A stretch of DNA of 64,000 nucleotides from Sphaeroforma arctica JP610 (taxonomy: Eukaryota; Opisthokonta; Ichthyosporea; Ichthyophonida), in assembly GCF_001186125.1 (NCBI RefSeq), contig NW_014040418.1, forward strand, positions 15,688 through 79,687, given 5' to 3'. The translations under genes and the position numbers were made by a program. Of the stretch, positions 26,738 through 38,700 are shown piece after piece. How positions within the stretch are numbered: the first letter of the stretch is position 1; each line of letters starts with the position of its first letter. The notes beneath the pieces were generated by a model. It was not told the DNA's origin and did no database searches. It saw only the letters and a program-made list of their open reading frames with translations.

Positions 26738-29700
26738 TATATGTATATATATATATCTATATCTGTATCTATATATGTGTGTGTGTGTGTATGTGTGTGT
26801 GTGCGTGTGTGCTCATTATTATATATATATATGTATGTATGTATGTATGTAGGTCGGTACTTTGGCGCTTGTATGTGCATGTGTGTACTGTGTTGAACAT
26901 ACATACGTATATCTTCGTCCTATCTGTATCGCGTATCGAGCATCCTTCGATTAATCCTCCAGAATACATTGGAGGTGTATCCATTCACACGTGTGTAGTC
27001 GTCCATACATAACCTCCTCTCATGACCTCAACGCCTTGGCACCCGCACTGCTCTCCATCCGCATCCACAATACCAAACCCAGCGCTCTCATACCTACACC
27101 AAGTGACAATCTCAACTTACACGCATTTCATTTGCCTTCACTTGTCCCTGCCACAGGGTTTTAGGGTTTTGCGCCAATTGACTTCACTTCACTTCTCCCT
27201 GCTACAGGGTTTTGCACCACTTGACCTTTCTTCCCTCCTCCCCAATCCACAGAGACGCGGCTGGCTTGTCCGTGCCGTTGGTAGATCAGCCTCTGCTGAT
27301 TCACCATTTCCAGGGTCTGCACACGGTCGTTCCCAAGGCAACACCATCGATTGTCAGCACGTACCAACGGGGAGCCAAGCGACCACGTCTGTTGAAGCAG
27401 TTCTTAGCAGGGGTGAGTGTCTCAGTCAACGGTTGATAGGGTTGTGGTGCATGATATTGTATACTATACCAGTTGGGCGGGAAAGGTTGGCTGTGTGGGG
27501 TTTCTGTATGCGTACGGATGCTGCAAAGGTTGTAGTTAATGTTTTTATACCCTATAGGACAAGACATATATATATATATATATATATATATGGGGGGGGG
27601 TGGGTATGTATGCATGCATGTATGTATGTATGTTGATTTTTATATAAGTTTCTTACAGCTTATATTCCTCCCATTCTACTCTGGCCACCCAGGAGGGTCC
27701 GCAGAGACAGGGGCTGACGGTGTTCTACCACTACGAACCCCATGTGCCGTACTATCCCACGGCGGCGTTCTTCTTCTTGGGCAATCTGGCGGCCATTGAA
27801 GACGCGACCGATGAGCTACGCTACATGGCATTGGCTTATGATCCCAAGGTGTGTGTGTGTGAGTGAGTATGTGTATTTTGTGCGTGTGTGAATGTGTGTG
27901 TGTGTGCACGACCCTTATGCTAAGGCTAATGCTTGTGATTTGATTCGTATGCGTGTGTGTGTGTTTGTGTTACACTTAGGCTAATGCGTATGATTTGTAT
28001 GCGTGTATGACAAACTTACATATGCAAACTAACCTCAACTCGGCTTTCCTTTTTTATCTCTATATATAGTACGTTGGAGATTATATCAGTATATATAGTA
28101 CGAATGGGAGTACATCTCTATATATAGTACCACCTTACTCAGGTCTCTACCAGATGTATCGCCATTACCACCTATTACACCTACCAACCCCTTACCCTCT
28201 CTCTACCACCCCCCACTTTGTACCTACAGTCGGGCAATGTATCTGCTGGCACGTTGTATCGCACGCAAGTGGGTGTGGGCAAGGGATCGCTGGTGAATGA
28301 GTTTGAGGCGCGCTTCTTCTACGAGGATAATGGTGCGGGTGCCCCTATCACCAGGGCCTTCTATGTGTCTGTTACGGAGAAGTGGTCTATGCTGGTGCAG
28401 TATGCTGGAAAGGTGGGTGTGTGCGAGAGTGTACGGGTTGTGGTTGTGTGTGGTGTTGGTTGCGTATGTTTGGGGGTGTATGTGTGTTGCCGTTGCATGT
28501 TGGCGCGCATGTCCAGGTGTGTGTTTGTATTTGCCCTGAGTTTCGTATTTAATACATAGCTGTATTTAATATATATATATGCGGGAACTCAACTACTTCG
28601 ATACACACACCCTTTGTCCGCATTCGCCTCTGTCGTCAACTCAGCACCTACGCTACCTACACCTTCAATTTACCACACATGTCTCATATTCCGACTCATG
28701 TCGTTTATTCCACCATCAGGTGAGCGGCGAGGATCAGCCGCACATCTCTTATGTGGACTACGTAGACCCTCACAACATCAAGTGCCGTACGCATTACTCC
28801 TACACCCATCCGCTGCACCCCACTCTGCAGACCATGAAGGTATGCATGTGATTGCAGGGTTTAGTGTTTTTTAGGGTTTGAAGGTATGCTTGTCTTGTAT
28901 CAGAGTCTTCAAAAAAAAATGGTATAGTAAGCAGGTGTATTGTGTGTGTTTGTTTTATGTGCTGTGCTTGTTTGGTGTATTATGGTGTGTGATAGGCGTA
29001 GATATAAGAGTATGTAGATGGCATGTGTTGTGTGATAGGCGTGTAGATATATGAGTATGTAGATGGCGTGTGTATGGGGTACAATATCGCAGTAGAATCT
29101 GTAGCGCTAGCAAATAGTGCACCTCCTCTACAGCACCAGAACCGTCTGTAGTTCAGTCGTATGTACAGGCGCCCGTATTCACTTACCACACACATACACA
29201 CACTTAAACATACATACACACACAGCTTCGCACAGGTAACATCGCACATCGGAAGGTCAAAGTAGAGACTCCGTTGGTGATCAAGAACGATCCATACCAA
29301 CTGATCAATGCACTACCGCCACGCGGCATCTACCACTACGACATGCTACTCACCCACGGCCTCAGGGAGAAGCGACGCGGCAACTACTTCGGGCAGCAGT
29401 GGTATGGATAGGAGTGTGTGTGTATAGGCATGTAGATGTGTGGATGTGTGTATAGGCATGTAGATGTGTGTACGTGAGTATGGGCATGTAGACGTGTGTA
29501 TGTGAGTATGGGTATGTAGATGTGTGTATGGGCATGTGTGCATGTGTGTGGGCATGTTCACGGATCAGCTCATTCGAATAGCGGTGTCATTTAGATCTAG
29601 ATACATATATACTTGTACTTATGCTTTTACTTATACTTGTACTATAGTTGTAACTATACTTATAATTATACTTATACATATACTTATATATATATATATG

Positions 29701-32700
29701 TGTGTGTGGGCGTTTATGCATGTCTGTGTGCCATCATCTCTAACTTATTTACCCCTTTCACTCCCTCCATCTCTCCTTCATTAGGACTGAGTTCTACTCC
29801 CGTGCTGCTACAACACAGCGCAAGCGAATGGAACTGTGGACACTGTGGCGCTCAGGGTTCATTGAGGGAGCCTTCGCTATGGACATTGACGAAGTCTTCC
29901 TGCGAGAAGAACCTATCCTCAAGCGGTATGTGTATGTGTACACGTATGTGTATGTGTACACGTATGCGTATGTGTACACGTATGCGTTTGTGTATGTGTA
30001 TGTGTATGTGTACACGTATGCGTATGTGTTTATGTTTAAGTGTACGTATGTGGGTGTGTGTATTTGTATGTGAATGTAAATTGTCAGAGTATTACTTGGC
30101 CAAGCCTGGCCGCAAAGATCGACCAAGGCGTGTGTTAATTTGCAAATAAAACATACGCTCACCTGTGCCCATCCCTCCCTGTGAGCTTCCCCTACACCTG
30201 AGTCACCTACACTTACCCCCACGGCTCTCCGAGCACCTGTGCCTGGTACTCTCCGAATCAAATTCTGCACATAGACCGTTATAACAGCCGACACGCACAA
30301 CAAGGTGTAACCTGTAATTGTACTTTAAATGTTATTCAGAGGCTTGTGTCGTGATGCATACTCCCTTCTTTTTTTTTCTCGCAAAACATATGCTCCTATG
30401 ATTCCTTTCACACATATACTTACACTCATACCTACCTCTCCCATGCCCCACCCACACAGCTACAGACACTCATACCTACCTCTCCCATACCCCACCCACA
30501 CAGCTACAGACACTCATACCTACCTCTCCCATACCCCACCCACACAGCTACAGACACTCATACCTACCTCTCCCATACCCCACCCACATAGCTACAGACA
30601 CTCATACCTACCTCTCCCATACCCCACCCACATAGCTACAGACACTCATACCTACCTCTCCCATACCCCACCCACATAGTTACAGACACTCATACCTACC
30701 TCTCCCATACCCCACCCACATAGCTACAGACACTCATACCTACCTCTCCCATACCCCACCCACACAGCTACTGGAAATTCCGTGACCGTGGCGACAAGGC
30801 CGGTGCGCGTGACCAGATAGACCACCACCTGGTTGCTATCTCTAACCTGGTAGTACGAGACACCCCCAACACACGCACACACTTGCAACTGCGCATAAGT
30901 GATCTACAGGGCCTCGGCTGTGGCGGTGACTCGTCCGAGATCACGTCGCTGGATGTGAGCACAGACATGAACCGGGAGAATCTGCAGGTGTGTGCTTGCA
31001 GATAGAAAGATATATATGTGTGCGTATATGCTTGTGGTTGTATATATATATATATATATATATATACATGTGTGTGTGTGTGTGTGTGTGTAAGGCATAT
31101 ATGCTGCGTGCGTGTGTTTGCACATGCGTGTTACTTCCATGCACATGTGTGTGTTTAGCTCTATGCACTGCTGTGCATGCGTGACTGCACGTGACGGGGT
31201 GCTGTGGTGTCTATTGGTGGCCACATGTTGCATGCTTTGACATCAGCAGTTTCATGTGTCCTCGTTGTGTGTATATATAGATATCTCGCAGACCCTTTAT
31301 CCTTTCCTTGTGTTGTAGGTAGTTTCTCACATACCCCTTGTCCTTTCCTTGTGTTGTAGGTAGTTTCTCACATAACCCTTATCCTTTCTTTATGTTGTAG
31401 GTAGTTTCACATACCCCTTGTCCTTTCCTTGTGTTGTAGGTAATTTCTCATATACCCCTTATCATTTCCTTGTGTTGTAGGTAGTTTCTCACATACCCCT
31501 TATCCTTTCCTTGTATTGTAGGTAGTTTCACATACCCCTTGTCCTTTCCTTGTGTTGTAGGTAGTTTCTCACATACCCCTTATCCTTTCTTATGTTGTAG
31601 GTAGTTTCACATACCCCTTGTCCTTTCCTTGTGTTTTAGGTAGTTTCTCACATACCCCTTATCCTTTCCTTGTGTTGTAGGTAATTTCTCACATACTCAT
31701 ATCCTTTCCTTGTGTTGTAGGTAATTTCTCATATACCTCTTATCCTTTCCTGGTGTGTAGGTACTTTCGCTTGACTCTGGCACATGGCCTACGGGTGGGG
31801 GTGGTGTGGGCAGTTGTCGTCGTGATCTGATTGACAATCTCAACCGCGTGCGCTGGACGGCCATTGCGGAAATCGGAACCGATTCAGAGATGGTGCAGAA
31901 GGGGTATGTTGTGCTATGTATAGGACATGCGAGCTATGCATTGTGCTATAAATAGATCATCTGAGCTATATACTGTGCTATAAATAGACCATCTGACCTA
32001 TACATTGTGCGCTGAACAGATGATGAGAAATATTCCAGGCGGCGTTCTAGTTAGTGGTATTCTGCATGTTTTCAGGGTCATTTATCAGGCCTTTCTGATA
32101 CACCACTCCGCAAGCTGTCTCGCCACTTATCCTTCCACCATACTGTTCTTACTGTACACCACATTCTTCTCACTTATCCTTACACCATACTGTTCTTCTA
32201 CCTGCTTCTCCAGATACCAAGCCGAGCGTTTTGTGAATGCCATTGACTACGTGCCCTTGTGGGGACTGGATATGGGAACACCCAACCAGGTAAGCGCACG
32301 CTCTGTCATGCGCAGACAACGCTGTGTGTACTTTGTTATACGAGCATGAGTGTATTTGCAACAGACATAAGCGTGGATTGAGATATGTGTACATGATTGT
32401 ATGCATCTGTATATGTATATATATATATATGTATGAACATGTTTATGTTTGCATGTGTATGTATGTCGGTATCCTCGTAGTGTTGCATGAAGATGATTGT
32501 TTTGCTATTCATGAACTTGCTTGTAATATCACTATTTTAAATCTCAACTGAGCGCAGCCAGTTACTTCTCTGGCAGTTATGTGACCCTGGTGGCAGCTGA
32601 ATGTCTTTAAGCGTTTAGTACTAATAAACGCAATAACCTGTTTGAATAATAGAAACCCGAAGATGCTTATAATTCTGTATTCTATTTATAGACCAGCTGC

Positions 32701-35700
32701 TCACAATTCTATATTCTATTTATATACCAGCTGCTCATAATTCTGTATTCTATTTATAGACCAGCTGCTCATAATTCTGTATTCTATTTATATACCAGCA
32801 TGTGTTGTCTGACCAGCCGTACGGCGAGTTGCAGCTGAAGGCCAAACGTACGACGGACAATATTGTGAAGCGCAACTTCATTCCGTTGCTACAGCAACTG
32901 ATCTATGGTACGTGTTGTTCTATGTGCCACTGCTTGGGTGACGGTGTGGTTGCGTACGAAGGCCTGTGCGCAGTTAAACACTCTCGTTCACACTTAGCTC
33001 ACACACCTGAGCCTATTTGTATCGTATAATGTCTTGCTTATGAACACCTCTTTCTAAAACATGTGCATGCGCTCTATCTAACACTGTCAATAGCCGTCTG
33101 TTCTGAGGTGTGTATACTGTGTCTGTTCTAAAGTGTTTATAAGCTTAAAACAGCCATCGAGAGGCCCTACCGTCGTCCTATACGCCTGCCGTGCGCAGAT
33201 GTTCTCTTGCACGTACGCACACCAATTAGAGCTGAAAGCATGAGCTGCAAATCACATACTACACCCTACACGCACCTTTCGTGGTATGTTGTACCTTGAC
33301 TTTACACTCACGCCTGTTGACACGCCTCATCTATCTATAACAAACCCCTCAAACCCTTAACGTATCCTATGTATTGCTTCCTACCCCCCCCCCCCCCACT
33401 GCACCTACCAGGGATGAACCAGACGGACTTCAAGCCCTACCACACCACACTGTACGCCAACATGTTTGTGAAGCTGCACCTGTACTTCCAGGAGTTTGAT
33501 TGGCTGACCTCGTGGGACCACGAGTACTCACGCCGTGCATGGTACCGCACATGGTTCCAGGTGCTCAACGACGCCAACAGGGGACGCTTCAACGCCAACC
33601 ACAAGCAGAAGTTTAATAGTATGTGCGGCTACATAGAGAGATGCATATTGATATATATATATATATTGCTGTGTCTGTGTCTATGTCTGTGTCTGTGGTA
33701 GCGTATGGACACTCTGTTTACTTCTGACACTAAAAATCTCCCCCAACACCCGCTCACGCCTACTCACCCTCACCTACCCCTTACCCCCCACAGACCGCCA
33801 GCCAGGGTTTAATGACCCTGATGACGGAGCCGCTGACTACTATCTGCAGTTGGAGATGCCTACGCTGGAGGATCTAGATGCGCTGTATGAGCTGATTGTG
33901 CGTCTGCTCTTCCCCATTGCCGCACGCTTCCCGCGGCTGTCTGTGGTCCATGCCTCCCACCACGGCATCCAGTCTCTGTTGGGAGTTATCTCCAAGACCA
34001 TGTATGTCTGCGTGTGTGTGTGTGTTTGGGTTTTAGCCTCCCACCACGGCATCCAGTCTCTGTTGGGAGTATCTCCCAAGACCATGTATGTCTGCGTGTG
34101 TGTGTGTGTTTTTGCCTCCCACCACGGCATCCAGTCTCTGTTGGGAGTTATCTCCAAGACCATGTATGTCTGCGTGTGTGTGTGTGTGTTTGGGTTTTAG
34201 CCTTCCACCACGGCATCCAGTCTCTGTTGGGAGTTATCTACAAGACCATGTATGTCTGCGTGTGTGTCTGTGTGTGTTTGGGTTTGGGTTGATTCGTAAG
34301 AGTATACCTACATGTTTCTCGGATTCTTGTCTCGTATAAGTAGATTATGTTCCTGCTGTGTCCCGTTGCTTCTTTTTTCACTCGTCTGAGGCGCGTGCCT
34401 CTCCCTACAACCTCTTCACTCTCCTCCCATCCCAGGTACGGTTCCTAAATCCTATACACCTAAAACCCTATACCCTTTACCCTATACACCCCCCTGGCAG
34501 GTACGGTTCGTCCCTGATTATCTGGGATCATGGGGTGTTGTGGCGTGAGCGTCTACTGGCCCTGTCCACTCTACCGCCCCAGGTCATGGCTAAGTTCGTG
34601 CAGATTGGGTTTGTGGGTCTGACGCGCCTTTCGGCGACACTCGCGTACAACGCAGCGAACTGTGTGTGCCCGTGCACTTCTATCCAGAACGTCCAGTGGG
34701 AGGTATGTGGTCGATGATGTGTTTTTACGTGTGCTTGTATGTGTATGTGTGCGTGTGCGTGTACGTGTGTGCATTACATGAGCTGCTGTTGCATGCTGTG
34801 TGTCACAGCCAATTACAAACTAAAGTGAACGCATTCACGCCCTGATACCTACGCATACTTCGTTGTGTGGTATTGATGGGGTGTCTAGGTATTTCAACAC
34901 ACAAAGGATACTATATACATGCACCTACGCCCACTCTCACATGCACACTCATACTCTCTCTCACTCTCACACGCGCACGCATTCGTTTTCTCTCACCCAA
35001 GGCCTATCTTATGTACTGCACACACTCGCTCTCACAACACACATACCCTCTCGCTCGCTCACTCTCTCACCCTCTCACACATTCGTTTTCTTTCTTAAGG
35101 CCTATCTCGGCGGAGGCAAGTACAGCAACGATACGATGGAGCGTATGATCTACCGTAAGATCTCACCCGTGCTCAACGGAATGGATGTGAACCGTTTCCG
35201 TATCGACAAGTCGAAGGAAAAGGACAACCCCACGACCGTGATGCTGTCCCACGTCAATCGTATCAAGGATGTGCTCAACGCCATTGAGGCCGCCGCGGTC
35301 ATCGTGCACGAGTATGTGTGTATCTATGTATGCATTCAATTATATGCATGTGTGTGTATGTCTATACTTTCAAGTACGTACACACATGTGTGTGGGTGTG
35401 TATGTCTTTCAAGTACGTACACATGTGTGTGTGTGTGTGTGTGTCTACATATGCATTATACTATATGCGTGTGTGTGTCTGTGTTTTATATATACTAACA
35501 GACATGTATTTCTTGCCTGCGCTCCGAAATCTTCGTTTACTAAGAATCTCGACCATGACAATCATATCGTCACAGGCGATATCACATACACACATTCCCC
35601 TGTCCTTACCTACTAACTTGCCCCCTCCCGCAGATACGGACTGAAAGAGTACAAGTTGCTGGTGTATGGATCTCTGGACTCGGATCCGTTGTACGCCAAC

Positions 35701-38700
35701 GAGTGTGCCAATGCAATCATTGCGCTTAATTTGGCGGAGAATGCCTTCCTGTGTGGTTTAGGTGAGCGAGAGCACTGCTATTTATAGCTCATGTGCCCCC
35801 TGCCATTCTGGTCCATTGTTAGGGCCAATGTACAGCCTTTTTTCTTTTTTCTTTTTCTTCGGCTGTAGAGTACACACTGTTCTGTTGTGCGGTACATAAA
35901 CCATCCGAACTGCTGTTGTTGTATTAAATTGTGCGGCCTATAGCTCATACCTCACCTACCAATACGCTACCTATACCCTCAGGTAACCCTGCGCTGGTGC
36001 TGCCCCAAGGATGGGTGTTTGTGAACAGTTCGGTATCTGAGGGTCTGCCCTTGGCCATTGGTGAAGCAGGACTCACTGGACTGCCTGTGGTGTGCACGGA
36101 TGTAGGTGGATCTCGAGAGGTAGGTATATGTGGCATTTTACTATACATATATTGGTATATAGTTCATATACTTTCTATACCCTCCGATGCTTGGTACAAT
36201 TTCCCAGAGGAGCAGTACCAGTTACATCCAGCCCAACAAGCCTACGCTGTATTCCTTTAGACTATAGACATCGTCCACACTGTGACTTTCCCTTTGCTAC
36301 TCTTGCTGTGCCTACCTACCTATGCCTACCTGCTTTTTTCAACCTACCTGTCTACCTACAGGTGCTGAGTGACACCACTCCGGGCGAAACCATTGATCCG
36401 CTCATTACTTACGGGCGCATTGTGGCCCCTCGCGCACCCGCCGATCTCGCGCGAGCACAACTGGAGGTATGCGGCGGGAGTACTTTTGGAATGTGTGGAG
36501 CAAGTTGTGGTCTACGCAACATGACTTTTCACACATGCGAATGGACGCACGCGTACGGATATCTTAAGATTGTAATAGTGAATGTTATGTGTGATGTGAT
36601 AGTGTTTGCTATGTATGATGTATTAGTGTGGTGTTCAGTTTCCATGGCTACAACCCGGAGCAGAAGAGCACTATGAGAGCACACGTGGTGCTACAATCGC
36701 AATATGTGCGCGATATTGGCGGTACATGTGTGTGTCTCAGATGTGCATACGGCAGTTACCAGCTGTGCATAAATGACAGTCAGAGGTACACCAACATGAG
36801 CTAGAGCATGCGTAGGAAACCTGTTGCCCTGACAACGCATCACTTCTCTTCTCGTGACAACATGTAGCGACACTGTATATAAATATAAAGGACGGATTTA
36901 GGAAGTATGTACTTATTAATGTCTTTTTATGTATGTGTACCTGGTCCAAAGAATATATTTATTGGTGTCTTACTATGTACCTGGTATGTGCACCTTGTCC
37001 AGATTATGGGACTGTTGGATGGTGTGGAACGAATTGTGGACCCAAAGTACACGGACGACGATGTCAAGCTGGAGGACATCCGACACGACCACTCACAACT
37101 ACTAGGCCGATTAATGGACCCCCGAATCAAGGCCAAAAGGCGGCGCCTGGGGCTGCTACTGCGATCGCGCGTATTCAGGTGACGATGCATTTGATGTTGA
37201 TGTGTATGTGTGTTCCTGTGGGTGGGTGGTATGTGGTGAGCGAGGGTGTATTAGACTTCCAGGAGATATGTGAACATCTCCAGTACACAGGCACTTGTAC
37301 TATCTACACTACGCATTGTCTGCCCCTATTTCAGGTCTGTTAGTAGCCTGTGTGTCCCTCTTAGTCTCCCACCGGTCATGGCTCATCCATCCATCCTTCC
37401 ACACACACCATGTCTACTGTATGCCACACACAATCTTCCATCTTATTCACACGCACCTCCATCTTACACGCACACCTTCCAACTTATACACACATATCTC
37501 CTGTATGATACACACAATCTTTCATCTTACTCACACATGTCTCCTATATAACACTCACATCTTCTCTCGTTCTCACTTTCCTATTCCGCGTATGTACCTT
37601 TTACCTTCGCCTGCAGAGTGTTCCCCATCTCTCGGTACTTGCGTGAGCACGAGCAGCAGATCTGGATCTCTGCGCTGCAGTGTCAGCATTGGGATCTGTG
37701 GCAAATGGTGCAGCGCTTTGTGATGCCCCGAAGGCGTGACCCCAACCGACCGCAGGAGATGCTCGAAGACGGCGAAGATGATATCAGGGACGACGATTTG
37801 TCAGGTGAGGATATGTATCTATATATATATATAAATATAAATTGTATATGTATGTATGTATATATATATATACATACTTGTATACTTGTATACATATGTG
37901 TGCACAATGATTCTGTACCTGTTTTGTATTCGCGTATATAGTTTTCTTCCTCTTTATCGTCCGCCGGAGTTGCTGAACGGCAGTGATGACAATATGAGAC
38001 ACTTTCAGTGAACTGTACACACAGTTTCTGAGCCCCACTCTGTACTCTCGCCCGATGCTATCACCCGGTACCATACCATCTCTCTAATTACTTTGGCTGC
38101 TATATATATATATATATATATATATTCTCCTCTCCCCCACAACCTAGTCTCATTGGCTGATATTTATCCCCAGGTGGTCTCATGGCCTTCACCCACGCCA
38201 CCGCGGCACTGGCGCCCAAGGTGCAGGAGATACGCACAGAGATCCGGTCAGAAAGTACCGAACCTCTAAACCCCCCAGCGGAAGCCGTAGCCCCATCCTC
38301 TACGCCGCCTAAGGTGGCTGCACGCCCACAGTTTCTGCTGGCAGATGCCGACGAAAAGGACCGCGAGGGCATGAAGGTGTGCATGTGCATGTGTTGTTAC
38401 GTATGCATGTGCATGTGTGTTGTTATGTATGCATGTGTATGTGTGTTGTTATGTATGCATGTGCATGTGTTTTTACGTATGCATGTGCATGTGTGTTGTT
38501 ATTTATGCATGTGCATGTGTGTTGTTATTTATGCATGTGTATGTGTGTTGTTATGTATGCATGTGCAAGTGTTGGGGGTTGTGTGTTGTTTTGTATGCAT
38601 GTGCGTGTCCTGGCGTACCCCCTATAGCCACACACCCCACACCCGCACCACGCTTAGCACATATCTATCCCATACACTCAACGTTATTGGACTGTTCTTA

